The position numbers were made by a program, and so were the translations under genes. Positions 43,199 to 52,693 of a stretch of DNA of 64,000 nucleotides are shown in pieces. The DNA comes from Planctomycetaceae bacterium (GTDB taxonomy: Bacteria > Planctomycetota > Planctomycetia > Pirellulales > Pirellulaceae). How positions within the stretch are numbered: the stretch's first letter is position 1; each line of letters opens with the position of its first letter. Under the pieces are notes generated by a model. The model had not been told where the DNA came from and made no database searches. It saw only the letters and a list, made by a program, of their open reading frames with translations. The DNA is taken from contig JACKHM010000003.1 of the NCBI GenBank assembly GCA_020638995.1, positions 620,001 through 684,000 of the forward strand, written 5' to 3'.

Positions 43199-44050
43199 AT
43201 GGATTGCACAGAAGTGAAAGAACTCCTGTCGGCCTATTTCGACGATGAACTTGTGTCCGAGAAGCGGACTGCGGTATCCGAACATCTGGCGGGTTGCGAT
43301 GAGTGTTCGTCTGAGCTGGCTGGATTCGAGCGACTTTCCGATATGGCTCGCGATTTGGATACTCCGATACCTCCGCCGCAAATGTGGTCTCAACTCGAAA
43401 AACAACTCGAAGAAGAACAACTCGCGCAAAAGGTTCAACTCACGAACCGTAGCGCGAGGCTGTACTTTCCCGTGCAGCGACTAGTCGCACTTGCCGCAAG
43501 CCTGTTGGTCGCGGTCGGTGTTGGCTGGTTTGCATACTCGACGTGGATTGGACATGACGGGCACAATGGGTTCACTGCCGAGATGGGGCACTATCTGGAG
43601 GAGTTCCATCGTGACCCTGCTGCGGCTCAGCAGTTTCTGCTCGCGAAGTATGAAGGCCAAGCGGTGGATGCCCAGCTAGCGGTGAGCCTAGTCGGCTATC
43701 GACCGGCCGTGGCTGACGGAATGCCGGATGGCTACTCGGTCGACTCGACCTATGTGATGACGATGCCTTGCTGCACCTGCGTACAATGCGTATGCACAAG
43801 GAGTGATGGAAGCACAATCGCCATCTTCGAGCATGACGATGAGGAGGCAAAGGAATGGTTTGGGGACCGACCAGAGATGTCGGCGAATTGCAATGGCAAG
43901 CAATGTATGCTCGTCGAACTGGACGACCGCATTGCCGCAAGTTGGAAGCATGACAAGCGACATTTCACCGTGGTCGGATTGCGCGACGTCGCGGAACTGA
44001 CGAATCTGGTCGCTTGGTTTGACGATCGAAAGCGAATCATCACGCAATGA
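43199..44050 (+). CDS. Anti-sigma factor with zinc-finger N-terminus and periplasmic Cys cluster
   Basis: 283 residues from ATG 43199 (a GTG at 43148 would add 17). The N-terminus is a zf-HC2/ZAS domain: C3, then H29-x3-C33-x2-C36 in SEHLAGCDECSSEL. A coiled-coil linker leads to one membrane helix (about 90-112, LVALAASLLVAVGVGWFAY). The remaining ~170 residues face the periplasm and contain PCCTCVQCVCTR (C191, C192, C194, C197, C199) plus two more Cys at about 221 and 226. The ZAS domain should hold the ECF factor of the preceding gene. A thiol cluster on the sensor side suggests that metal or oxidation releases it. Confidence 0.85.
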   Translation: MDCTEVKELLSAYFDDELVSEKRTAVSEHLAGCDECSSELAGFERLSDMARDLDTPIPPPQMWSQLEKQLEEEQLAQKVQLTNRSARLYFPVQRLVALAASLLVAVGVGWFAYSTWIGHDGHNGFTAEMGHYLEEFHRDPAAAQQFLLAKYEGQAVDAQLAVSLVGYRPAVADGMPDGYSVDSTYVMTMPCCTCVQCVCTRSDGSTIAIFEHDDEEAKEWFGDRPEMSANCNGKQCMLVELDDRIAASWKHDKRHFTVVGLRDVAELTNLVAWFDDRKRIITQ

Positions 44051-44357
44051 TTCTCGTACGCATTCGATCGATTCCCCCTATCCTTTACGCCATGCCCTGG
44101 CGACACATCGACAGCGCAATGCTCACGTTCTGGCTTTTTCCTGCGAAACCGTGAAGAAATGCGGCGATCACTGCATCTAACCTGACAACCGGCGTTACAT
44201 TGTTCAGCCACGAGCCAGTGGCGATATCGTTTGCTACTCTTCACGCATCTGGGTTCGCCAGAACGGGGGTATTCCGTCCTCTGGCGAGTGCAGCTACGGC
44301 AAACTGATAGACTGGTGAGTGCTGTGCAACGAGTGTTCAACACGATCGAGGTTCGGG
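44051..44357. promoter_or_regulatory. Leader region of the Cus operon with a stem-loop
   Basis: No gene was found in these 307 bases. At 44256-44286 arms CGCCAGA and TCTGGCG enclose a second pairing (ACGG / CCGT), forming an interrupted stem-loop about 70 bases upstream of the adaptor start. It may be a terminator of the sigma/anti-sigma unit or a leader structure. Sigma promoter boxes were not identified with confidence. Confidence 0.4.
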
Positions 44358-46766
44358 ATGCAAAACCCCTTTCAGACTGATCGGTGCCGTCGTTTCTACG
44401 CGAGGCATTGGGGCAAATTGTGGATCACGTACGCGGTCGCGCTGCTGATCATTGGATTCGCGATCGCATCGAGTTTGGACGGAACTCCCTCTGCGGTCGC
44501 GCCCCAGACGGGCGGCGACGGTCACGCTCAACACGCCGACGCTCCAAAAATCTGGACCTGCTCGATGCACCCTCAGATCCGGCGTGATGGACCGGGGAAG
44601 TGCCCTCTCTGTGGTATGGCTCTAGTGCCAGTTAAGAAGTCTGCCGCCGGTGTTCGCACCATTTCGATCAGCCCCGACGTGATGAACCTGATGAATATTC
44701 AAACAGTCCCGGTCACTCGACGCTACGTCACCGCCAACGTGCGGATGGTTGGCAAGATCGAGTATGACGGAACGCAACTGGCACATATCACCGCGTGGGT
44801 CTCCGGTCGCCTTGATCGGCTTTTCGTGGACTACATCGGCATCGAGGTCAAGCAGGGCGACCACATGGTTTCCATTTACAGCGAGGAGCTGTATTCCATC
44901 CAAGCGGAGTTGATCCAGGCCCTGAAGTACCAGCGAGACCAACCAGCCTCGACCACCCGGCTGATCCAACCGATCGACCTTGCTGCGTCGGCCCGCGAGA
45001 AGTTGCGACTTCTTGGTCTGACGGCCGAACAGATCGAAGAGATTGAGCAGCGTGGCACGCCTAACGATCACATCACGATTTACTCGCCAGTCGGCGGGAT
45101 TGTGATTGACAAGCTCCAACAGGAAGGCGACCGAGTTCGCACGGGTGATCGAATTTATACCGTGGCTAACCTGAACCATTTGTGGATGAAGATGGATGCC
45201 TATGAGTCTGACCTCGCGTGGCTGCGATATGGGCAAGAAGTCGAGTTCACGACGGAAGCTTACCCCGGCGAAGTCTTCAAGGGACGCGTTGCTTTCATTG
45301 ACCCCATGCTGAACGAGGCGACGCGGACCGTGAAAGTGCGTGTCAACGTTCCGAATGAAGATGGACGGCTAAAACCAGAAATGTTTGTTCGCGCAATCGT
45401 TCGATCCAAGATAGCGGAGGGTGGCCGTGTTTTGGATTCATCGCTGGCTGGGAAATGGATCAGTCCTATGCATCCCGAGATTGTCAAGGACGAGCCTGGG
45501 GACTGTGACGTGTGCGGGATGCCGTTAGTGCGAGCCGAAACGCTTGGCTACGTGACGGCAGAACCCAGCGACATCGCCAAGCCGTTGGTCATTCCAGTTT
45601 CGGCAGCCTTGCTGACCGGCACGCGGGCCATTGTCTACGTTCAAGTTCCCAACGCGGAAGAGCCAACTTACGAAGGCCGAGAAATTGTGCTTGGTCCTCG
45701 TGCAGGCGACTATTACCTCGTCAAGGCGGGACTGGAAGAGGGACAGTTAGTCGTGACAAACGGTAATTTCAAGCTTGATAGCGCACTGCAAATCTCCGCC
45801 AAGCCGTCGATGATGACTCCCGAGGGTGGAGGCGGTGGTGGCGGTCACCATCATGGGGGCGATTCAAAACCGAGTGAAGGCGGCGAGCCAATGAAAATGG
45901 CTGGAGACTCCGGCATGTCGCTGTCGCCTCAATTGAAGGTGCAATTGCAGCAGACCATCGAAGCGGTTCAACAAATCGGCGAAACGATCGAGTCGGCGGA
46001 GTTGGGCGACATTCGCGACGCTTTCGGCCAGCTTGGCCAGCAGGTTGCTGCTGTCGACGCTGAGCAAATGTCGGGCGACATGAAGGCGCAGTTGCAAGAG
46101 TTCGCGATGCTATTGCGAAACGATTCCGTTGAGGGGAAGGAGATCACCGACCTGCAAAATGCAGATCGGATCTATCTTGTGACGAAGCGTCATGCCGAGC
46201 GACTGCAACAAATGTTTGGTCTGTCTCAGGCGGGACATCTGATGGAAGAGCAGAGCCTCGAAGTCCCCGCCGAGTTCCGTTCACAGTTAAGTCAACTCAT
46301 TCCCGCATACTTGTCGATTGGACAAGCCTTGTCGGCTGATGACGGCGACTCGGCGGTTCGGGCGGTAGCAAGGCTGCGTCAAGTCGTCGATGCCATCAAC
46401 CCACAGTCACTGGTGGGACAGACATCCGAACGCTGGAACGTCGAGCGGAATAGCCTTTCCACAATCGTTGCACGACTCTCCAATGCCAATGACCTTGCCT
46501 CTTTGCGTGCCGCGTTTGCACTACTGTCTGACGAATTGCTGGCCCTACATCGGACGTTTGGTTTTCCGAACAGCGACCAACTGTTTGAGCTGCATTGCCC
46601 GATGGCGTTTGAGGGACGCGGAGCGAGTTGGATTCAATCCAACAACGCGGTTCGCAATCCGTACTACGGTGCTTCGATGTTGAAGTGTGCTGACAAAGTT
46701 AAACCACTGGGCGTCAAAAGCGAACCGAAAACGGGCGAGCATGCGGGGCACGACCATGGTCAGTAA
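44358..46766 (+). CDS. cusB: Cus-type RND adaptor with two heavy-metal-binding domains and DUF3347
   Basis: ATG 44358 follows GAGG; 802 residues, about twice a normal adaptor. After one membrane helix (21-40) comes a heavy-metal-binding domain (IWTCSMHPQIRRDGPGKCPL, CGMAL), then the CusB-like barrel, lipoyl and hairpin parts (RLDRLFVDYIGIEVKQGDHM; VGGIVIDKLQQEGDRVRTGD), a second metal-binding domain near 365 (WISPMHPEIVKDEPGDCDVC), a Gly/His linker (GGGGGGGHHHGG) and a C-terminal helical region ending in a DUF3347-type domain with LFELHCPMAFEGRGASWIQS and NPYYGASMLKCADKV. These Met/His/Cys motifs are typical of copper/silver systems. It delivers metal to the pump encoded 105 bases downstream. 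Confidence 0.92.
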   Translation: MQNPFQTDRCRRFYARHWGKLWITYAVALLIIGFAIASSLDGTPSAVAPQTGGDGHAQHADAPKIWTCSMHPQIRRDGPGKCPLCGMALVPVKKSAAGVRTISISPDVMNLMNIQTVPVTRRYVTANVRMVGKIEYDGTQLAHITAWVSGRLDRLFVDYIGIEVKQGDHMVSIYSEELYSIQAELIQALKYQRDQPASTTRLIQPIDLAASAREKLRLLGLTAEQIEEIEQRGTPNDHITIYSPVGGIVIDKLQQEGDRVRTGDRIYTVANLNHLWMKMDAYESDLAWLRYGQEVEFTTEAYPGEVFKGRVAFIDPMLNEATRTVKVRVNVPNEDGRLKPEMFVRAIVRSKIAEGGRVLDSSLAGKWISPMHPEIVKDEPGDCDVCGMPLVRAETLGYVTAEPSDIAKPLVIPVSAALLTGTRAIVYVQVPNAEEPTYEGREIVLGPRAGDYYLVKAGLEEGQLVVTNGNFKLDSALQISAKPSMMTPEGGGGGGGHHHGGDSKPSEGGEPMKMAGDSGMSLSPQLKVQLQQTIEAVQQIGETIESAELGDIRDAFGQLGQQVAAVDAEQMSGDMKAQLQEFAMLLRNDSVEGKEITDLQNADRIYLVTKRHAERLQQMFGLSQAGHLMEEQSLEVPAEFRSQLSQLIPAYLSIGQALSADDGDSAVRAVARLRQVVDAINPQSLVGQTSERWNVERNSLSTIVARLSNANDLASLRAAFALLSDELLALHRTFGFPNSDQLFELHCPMAFEGRGASWIQSNNAVRNPYYGASMLKCADKVKPLGVKSEPKTGEHAGHDHGQ

Positions 46767-46871
46767 GGCCACGACAAACCTCGCCACTCGATATATGGCC
46801 ACCCGGACTAAGCAACGAATGCTGCGAATGATTCACAGCTTACGAACCCACAATGGGAATCTCCCGCTCTG

Positions 46872-49800
46872 ATGACTGACTCCTCCAGTGACTCAATCGC
46901 TCCAGATATTGAAACTGCCCGACGCTCGCCGCTCGGTCGCATAATTTGGTTCTGCATCCACAACAAGCTGGTCGTGTTTCTGCTTGTCTTGGCAATCATG
47001 ACTTGGGGAGTGATTGTCGCCCCGTTCGATTGGAAGGTGAGCGGCCTGCCTCGCAACCCGGTGCCGGTCGATGCGATTCCTGACATCGGTGAGAATCAGC
47101 AAATCGTCTTTACCCAATGGATGGGACGCTCGCCGCAGGACGTTGAAGATCAGATTGGCTATCCGATGACGGTGGCCTTGCTTGGCATCCCGGAAGTCAA
47201 GACCATCCGCAGCTATTCGATGTTCGGATTCTCGACGATCTATGTGATCTTCAATGAGAATGCCGAGTTCTATTGGTCTCGATCGCGAGTCTTAGAAAAA
47301 CTGAACAGTTTGCCAGCCGATACGCTCCCAGAAGGTGTTCAACCAACCTTGGGACCAGACGCCACGGCGCTGGGGCAGATCCTTTGGTACACGCTCGAAG
47401 GACAAGACCCGGATGGCAATCCGACTGGCGGTTGGGACCTGCATGAGTTGCGGACGATTCAGGATTGGTATGTCCGGTACGCGATCGCATCGGCGGAAGG
47501 TGTTAGTGAAGTTGCCTCGATTGGCGGTTTCGTTCAGGAATACCAAGTTGATGTCGACCCAGACGCGATGCGGGCAGCGAAAGTCTCATTGGCAGACGTG
47601 TTTCAGGCCGTGCGGATGACCAATGTGGATGTGGGCGCGAGGACGATCGAGCTGAACAAGGCGGAATATGTCATCCGTGGTCTTGGTTTCATCGAAAACA
47701 TTGAAGACATCGAGAAGACGGTAGTCAAGGTTGCCGACAACGTACCAATCACAATCAAAGAAGTTGCCACCGTGACGCTAGGTCCGGCCCTGCGACGTGG
47801 AGCGTTGGATAAGGCGGGTGCGGAGTCCGTTGGCGGCGTGACGGTCGTTCGCTACGGATACAATCCGCTTGAAGCGATTAAGAACGTCAAGAAGAAGATC
47901 GAAGAGGTTTCACCGGGCCTACCAAGCAAAGTCGTCATCGACTATACGCAAACCACTGCGGAGCAAGTCGATGCCTACGCCGCATCTCATGATCTGTCGA
48001 TCATAACGGGAGCGAACGCCGACCACGATGCGTGGGTCCAACACCTGCGCACAACTCCACGAGAGCAATGGCCAAGCTGGATCACCACCAGCCAAGTCCG
48101 CGTTGTGCCGTTCTATGACCGCACTGGCGTGATTTACGAAACGTTGGGCACGCTCAACACGGCGCTGTCGGAAGAGATCCTTGTCACGATCATCGTGATT
48201 TTGGTGATGGTTTTGCACTTGCGTAGTTCCATCCTCATCAGTGCTCTACTACCTCTCGCCGTGTTGATGTGCTTTATTGCGATGAAGTCCTTCGGCGTCG
48301 ATGCAAACATCGTCGCTCTGTCGGGAATCGCGATCGCCATCGGCACGATGGTCGATATGGGGATCATTCTTTGCGAGAACATTCTCAAGCACCTGGATGA
48401 AGCGGACCCAGCCGAGGATCGTGGGCACGTCATATTTCGTGCCTCCAATGAAGTAGCCAGCGCGGTGTTGACGGCGGTGTCAACTACGGTCGTGAGCTTC
48501 TTGCCTGTGTTTACGATGGTGGCAGCGGAGGGCAAACTGTTCCGTCCACTAGCGTTTACAAAGACGTTTGCACTCGCCGCGTCCGTGATTGTCGCTTTGA
48601 CGATCATCCCGCCAGCGGCTCACATTCTGATGGGCGGTCGGATAAAGTCGGACGCACTGCGTCGATATTTGATGGTCGCGTTGATCGTTGCTGGATTATT
48701 GTTGACCTTTTTCGTTTCCTGGTGGGTTGGGGCCATCGTTGCCGGCTTGGGCGCGTACAAGCTCTTGGAAGGACGCATTCCAACTGACTACCGGAAATAT
48801 GGGCCGTATGCTGCGAGCGCCGTCGCCGTTCTGGTCGTTGGTGTGTTGTTGACCGACCATTGGTTGCCACTTGGCCCAGAAAAAGGGCTGCTTCGCAACT
48901 TCATGTTCGTTGGCCTGCTGATTGGTGGCTTGCTGGGTTTCTTCACGCTGTTTCAGCGGTACCTCTACGAACCGCTTCTCCGCTGGTGCCTTGTCCACAA
49001 ACTTCTTTTCCTATCGCTACCTGTCGCGATTCTTCTGTTCGGCGGATGTGCTTGGCAGGGCTTTGATCGAGTGTTCTCGTTCATTCCGAAGGCAGGCTCA
49101 TTCGTCGGTATCTCAGATTCGACAGTGCGGGAATCGCGTCTCTGGATCGCGGCCAGTTCCACATTGCCCGGACTCGGCAAGGAGTTTATGCCGCCGTTGG
49201 ACGAAGGTTCCTTTCTCTACATGCCAACAACGATGCCTCATGCGTCGATCGGCGAATCGCTGGATGTCCTGCAACTGCAAAACCAGATGCTCGTTTCGAT
49301 TCCCGAAGTGGATTCGGTGGTCGGCAAGATTGGGCGAGCCGACAGCCCACTCGATCCAGCGCCGATCTCAATGATCGAGACATTCATTTCCTACAAGTCC
49401 GAGTACAAGACGGATCTCAACGGCAATCGCATAAAATTTCGATACGACGCGGACACCAGTGAATACGCTCGTGACAACCAAGGTGCTCTGATCGAAGACC
49501 AGAGCGGCAGGCCGTTTCGTCAGTGGCGTGACGAGATTCGTTCACCGAACGACATTTGGGAAAAGATCACCGAAGCCGCAGACATCCCTGGCACGACATC
49601 CGCACCCAAGCTGCAACCAATTGCCGCTCGTATCGTGATGTTACAGAGTGGGATGCGTGCTCCCATGGGCATGAAGATCAAAGGCCCTGATCTGGTGACC
49701 ATCGAGCGAGTTGCTCTGCAAATTGAAGGGCTCTTGAAGCAGGTTTCCAGCGTCAAAGCATCTGCTGTCATTGCCGACCGAATCGTAGGCAAACCCTACT

Positions 49801-50870
49801 TGGAAATTGACATCGACCGTGACGCGATCAAGCGTTACGGACTACACATTCGCACGGTTCAAGATGTGATTGAAGTTGCGATCGGCGGTCGCCGCATCAC
49901 CACAACGGTAGAAGGTCGTGAGCGATATCCGGTGCGGGTCCGTTACGCGAGAGAGTTGCGGGACGAAGCGGAATCCCTGGAGCGGATTCTTGTCCCCACG
50001 CCGATGGGCCAGCAAATCCCCTTGGGGCAACTCGCCGATATCCGATATATCCGTGGCCCTCAAGTTATCAAGAGTGAAGACACCTTCCTGCTGGGCTATG
50101 TCTTGTTCGACATGAAAGCCGGGCACGCGGAAGTCGATGTCGTCGAGGATGCGCAAGCCTTCTTGCAGGAGAAGATCGACAGCGGCGAGTTTGTCCTTCC
50201 CGCGGGCGTGAGTTACGTGTTTGCCGGAAACTACGAAAATCAGTTACGGTCCCAGAAGACGTTGATGGTTGTGCTACCATTGGCGCTTGGCATCATCTTT
50301 CTGATTCTCTATTTCCAATTCAAATCCGTCATTACGACTTCGCTCGTATTCAGCGGCATCATGATCGCTTGGTCCGGCGGCTTTATCATGCTGTGGCTCT
50401 ACGGCACCGATTGGTTCCTCAACTTCGACGCCTTTGGAACCAGCATGCGAACGCTGTTCCAAGTTCACACGATCAACCTCAGTGTCGCCGTCTGGGTTGG
50501 CTTTCTCGCTCTGTTCGGCATTGCCAGTGACGACGGCGTCGTAATCGCATCGTATCTCGACGAGAGCTTTCGAAAGGACCGTATTACGAATGCGAAACAC
50601 GCACGCGAAGCCACCGTCACTGCTGGGATGCGTCGCGTCCGCCCGTGCCTGATGACGACGGCGACAACGCTACTTGCCTTGATTCCGGTGCTAACATCCA
50701 CCGGCCGCGGCTCGGACATCATGGTCCCGATGGCCATTCCAAGTTTCGGTGGCATGATGATCGAGATCATGACCATGCTCGTCGTCCCGGTCCTCTACTG
50801 CTCCGTCATGGAATGGAAGCTCCAGCTTGGCATCGAAGATCCGCGTTTCGCTGAAAACGCGCAGTCGTGA
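46872..50870 (+). CDS. cusA: Heavy-metal RND pump, CusA family, enlarged
   Basis: 1332 residues versus about 1040-1050 for CusA. Starts with a polar tail and TM1 (FCIHNKLVVFLLVLAIMTWG), then VPVDAIPDIGENQQIVFTQW, a CusA/CzcA hallmark. TM4 has the motif AIAIGTMVDMGIILCENILK, and the second repeat carries PPLDEGSFLYMPTTMPHASI and MRAPMGMKIKGPDL, a Met-containing stretch of the copper/silver type. Extra length lies in an insert in the first periplasmic domain (about 370-405) and in several added membrane helices around 595-700 (LMVALIVAGLLLTFFVSWWV; FMFVGLLIGGLLGFFTLF), plus a second periplasmic insert near 850-900. Exports Cu(I)/Ag(I) by proton antiport. Confidence 0.92.
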   Translation: MTDSSSDSIAPDIETARRSPLGRIIWFCIHNKLVVFLLVLAIMTWGVIVAPFDWKVSGLPRNPVPVDAIPDIGENQQIVFTQWMGRSPQDVEDQIGYPMTVALLGIPEVKTIRSYSMFGFSTIYVIFNENAEFYWSRSRVLEKLNSLPADTLPEGVQPTLGPDATALGQILWYTLEGQDPDGNPTGGWDLHELRTIQDWYVRYAIASAEGVSEVASIGGFVQEYQVDVDPDAMRAAKVSLADVFQAVRMTNVDVGARTIELNKAEYVIRGLGFIENIEDIEKTVVKVADNVPITIKEVATVTLGPALRRGALDKAGAESVGGVTVVRYGYNPLEAIKNVKKKIEEVSPGLPSKVVIDYTQTTAEQVDAYAASHDLSIITGANADHDAWVQHLRTTPREQWPSWITTSQVRVVPFYDRTGVIYETLGTLNTALSEEILVTIIVILVMVLHLRSSILISALLPLAVLMCFIAMKSFGVDANIVALSGIAIAIGTMVDMGIILCENILKHLDEADPAEDRGHVIFRASNEVASAVLTAVSTTVVSFLPVFTMVAAEGKLFRPLAFTKTFALAASVIVALTIIPPAAHILMGGRIKSDALRRYLMVALIVAGLLLTFFVSWWVGAIVAGLGAYKLLEGRIPTDYRKYGPYAASAVAVLVVGVLLTDHWLPLGPEKGLLRNFMFVGLLIGGLLGFFTLFQRYLYEPLLRWCLVHKLLFLSLPVAILLFGGCAWQGFDRVFSFIPKAGSFVGISDSTVRESRLWIAASSTLPGLGKEFMPPLDEGSFLYMPTTMPHASIGESLDVLQLQNQMLVSIPEVDSVVGKIGRADSPLDPAPISMIETFISYKSEYKTDLNGNRIKFRYDADTSEYARDNQGALIEDQSGRPFRQWRDEIRSPNDIWEKITEAADIPGTTSAPKLQPIAARIVMLQSGMRAPMGMKIKGPDLVTIERVALQIEGLLKQVSSVKASAVIADRIVGKPYLEIDIDRDAIKRYGLHIRTVQDVIEVAIGGRRITTTVEGRERYPVRVRYARELRDEAESLERILVPTPMGQQIPLGQLADIRYIRGPQVIKSEDTFLLGYVLFDMKAGHAEVDVVEDAQAFLQEKIDSGEFVLPAGVSYVFAGNYENQLRSQKTLMVVLPLALGIIFLILYFQFKSVITTSLVFSGIMIAWSGGFIMLWLYGTDWFLNFDAFGTSMRTLFQVHTINLSVAVWVGFLALFGIASDDGVVIASYLDESFRKDRITNAKHAREATVTAGMRRVRPCLMTTATTLLALIPVLTSTGRGSDIMVPMAIPSFGGMMIEIMTMLVVPVLYCSVMEWKLQLGIEDPRFAENAQS

Positions 50871-51094
50871 TCCATGAAGTCGACGTAAAAATCGATTCAC
50901 GCCATCGTAACGTTGTCCATTTCGTCGATATCCCAGGCTATCGTTTGTTCGGTTGGTGAATACCAAGTCGCGCCGTCCTGCTCGGCGGCAGTAGTTCCGT
51001 GTTGGCCAATCATCGCAATGACGTGGCTAAATTATACGCCTGTCCCAAAACCCCAGCTACCAACCCCTTCTGATAGTTAAGAAAGAACACTTGG

Positions 51095-51131
51095 GTGCCC
51101 CGCCACTCGCAGCGAGCGAGTGACGGGGCAC
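51095..51131. terminator. Long inverted repeat downstream of cusA
   Basis: GTGCCCCG-CCACTCGC and GCGAGTGA-CGGGGCAC form a 16-base stem with one mismatch around a five-base loop (AGCGA). It lies 225 bases after cusA and 31 bases beyond the stop of the small minus-strand gene, between convergent units. It fits a bidirectional terminator, though the U-tract is weak, or a REP-like repeat. No second copy was found in the window. Confidence 0.5.
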
Positions 51132-51161
51132 GTTTGCATGAGTTGTTCTTCTGTCGATTGC

Positions 51162-51305
51162 TTAGCGCCGGCGTTTCATTTGCCTGCGTCTACGGCCACG
51201 TCGCCATCCAACCTTGAAAGCGGCCTTCGAGCCGTCGCGTTTACCGTGCTTGTAAGCCCACGATGCCAAGCCCACGATGACTGCGACTGTCAGGATTGCG
51301 TCCAT
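51162..51305 (-). CDS. Small membrane protein with Arg-rich tail, 47 aa
   Basis: An open frame from ATG 51305, preceded by GAGGAA at a good distance, encodes a membrane helix (MDAILTVAVIVGLASWAY) followed by a basic tail (KHGKRDGSKAAFKVGWRRGR and more Arg/Lys to the end). Single-pass protein with a cytoplasmic positive tail by the positive-inside rule. It lies 51 bases downstream of the Fe-S nuclease gene on the same strand. It could bind nucleic acid at the membrane, but no family is recognised. Confidence 0.5.
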   Translation of the reverse strand: MDAILTVAVIVGLASWAYKHGKRDGSKAAFKVGWRRGRRRRQMKRRR

Positions 51306-51356
51306 AGAGAGAGTTCCTCTTTCGGTGTCTTGTTTGTTGTAGTGGACCTCGCTACT

Positions 51357-52184
51357 TCAAAATTCGTCGCACGTCCCGTCGCTGAATTCGCACATCGTGC
51401 AGCCGAAGCCCGGTCGATGAACGAACCGCCCGCGATCCAGGTCGTCCAGATACGCCCGCACGATCTGGAAGAACCGACGAAGTTGTGACTCCGTGCGTGT
51501 CGGGTACTCGCGATACTCGATCTTCGGGGTTTTGGTCTTCACCAGGCTGCGAATCTGTAGGCCAGACTCTGTCTGTTGTGTCGTGGCACGATACAGATAC
51601 GAGTACGCCGACAACTGAACTTCGTGAACTTTCTCCGTCGGCGGACCCGACTTGGCCGCCGTTTTGAAATCCACGACGACCGCTCCGTTCTCCGATGGAA
51701 CGATCAAGTCGACGACTCCGAGCAACGGGATGCCCAGATCCTCGCCAGTAAACAAATCAACCAGCGGCTCTTGCAACGTTGTCTCGACAGCCATCGGAGT
51801 TGGTTCTTCGCTGAGCTGCGATAGATAGGCACCGATCAGCACCGCTGCCTGTTGCTTGAGCTTGGTCTCGTCACTGGTCGAGGTGAACGTCATGTTGTCT
51901 TCGGCCAATAACGCTTCCCAGCACGCATCGAGCCGTAGAACGACGTCATTGGCTTCAAGTTCCGTGCCGACTTGTTTATGCCGATAGTAGCACTCCAAGC
52001 CCGCGTGAACGGCCTTCCCGAGAAACAAACTCGGCGTCGTCGGCGACCGAATGCCGTCGATGTAACGCAGCTTGAATGCGACGGGACATTTCAGCCAAAT
52101 GTTTAACCGTGAAGGCGAGATGTACGACCAGACATCGCTCGACCGTTCTTGCACTCCGTTACGATCTGGTGCGGTGCTGATCAT
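51357..52184 (-). CDS. PD-(D/E)XK nuclease with Fe-S cysteines (RecB/Cas4-like)
   Basis: 275 residues. SYISPSRLNIWLKCPVAFKL is the first helix with C33; GKAVHAGLE gives H60; LLGVVDLIVPSENGAVVVDF plus KTA gives D149, D162 and K164; Q180 follows in EVQLSAYSY. The C-terminus has FGCTMCEFSDGTCDEF (C262, C265, C272). One Cys near the N-terminus and three near the C-terminus is the layout of the iron-sulfur nucleases AddB and Cas4. It should be a 5'-3' or structure-specific exonuclease. No cas1, cas2 or array is present, so a CRISPR role is unlikely. It overlaps the upstream gene by 4 bases, in a group with a sliding clamp and a DNA ligase. Confidence 0.87.
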   Translation of the reverse strand: MISTAPDRNGVQERSSDVWSYISPSRLNIWLKCPVAFKLRYIDGIRSPTTPSLFLGKAVHAGLECYYRHKQVGTELEANDVVLRLDACWEALLAEDNMTFTSTSDETKLKQQAAVLIGAYLSQLSEEPTPMAVETTLQEPLVDLFTGEDLGIPLLGVVDLIVPSENGAVVVDFKTAAKSGPPTEKVHEVQLSAYSYLYRATTQQTESGLQIRSLVKTKTPKIEYREYPTRTESQLRRFFQIVRAYLDDLDRGRFVHRPGFGCTMCEFSDGTCDEF

Positions 52185-52693
52185 GCAGGTGCTCCATCGA
52201 GGGCAGCATTCAAGTCCAGGCGACCATCCTTGATCGCCTTCAGCGTGTCTATTAACGAGCTGGCATCGAGGCTCGACAGCCCGGCGAGTGGCTTGCCGAA
52301 CATCTTGGTGGCAAGCGATTCCAGGCGGCGAACACCCAGCCCTTGAATCTGACCAGCGAGTTGATTGGCATAGTTGAGCTGCTTCTGGGATGCAGTGCCG
52401 CCGTTGCTTCCGTTGCGATGGCCGTTTCCGTTCGTTGCGGCATTGCTACCAGTTGTGCCTGCCTGCGGCTGACTCGCGGGCCTTACACTTGCCCCCTGTT
52501 GCCGAGCGAGCTCGTCGTTAACAGCCTGGGCACAGGCGACGTACGCCTGCCGCACTTTCTGGTGAAATGCGTCAAGGTCGTCGAAGATTAAGCCGCTTTC
52601 GACTTCCACTTCGACGTGGCACGATGTGCCGAGACTGCCGTAATCGGGTAAGCCTACCTTCTTGTTGACGCCCACATTTAACTTGAGTGGCAT
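52181..52693 (-). CDS. Hypothetical protein coupled to the nuclease, 170 aa
   Basis: ATG 52693 (MPLKLNVGVNKKVGLPDYGS) follows GAGAGGAA; the longer frame to 52720 lacks support. The N-terminal ~60 residues are a beta-alpha domain (LGTSCHVEVEVESGLIFDDL). Then comes a low-complexity Gln/Asn/Gly/Thr linker and a C-terminal helical part (SQKQLNYANQLAGQIQGLGV; SSLDASSLIDTLKAIKDG). I recall similar proteins next to RecB-type nucleases on plasmids and genomic islands, with no assigned role. The disordered linker and the terminal domain are reminiscent of DNA-binding accessory proteins; this is speculative. Confidence 0.65.
   Translation of the reverse strand: MPLKLNVGVNKKVGLPDYGSLGTSCHVEVEVESGLIFDDLDAFHQKVRQAYVACAQAVNDELARQQGASVRPASQPQAGTTGSNAATNGNGHRNGSNGGTASQKQLNYANQLAGQIQGLGVRRLESLATKMFGKPLAGLSSLDASSLIDTLKAIKDGRLDLNAALDGAPA

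Noticed and set aside
51120..51488. 122-codon open frame on the plus strand
   Set aside because: Overlaps the start of the convergent nuclease gene and the 47-residue minus-strand gene, which has the better ribosome site.
51357..52184. Cas4 of a CRISPR system
   Set aside because: No cas1/cas2 genes and no spaced direct-repeat array anywhere in the window; AddB/RecB-like function fits better.
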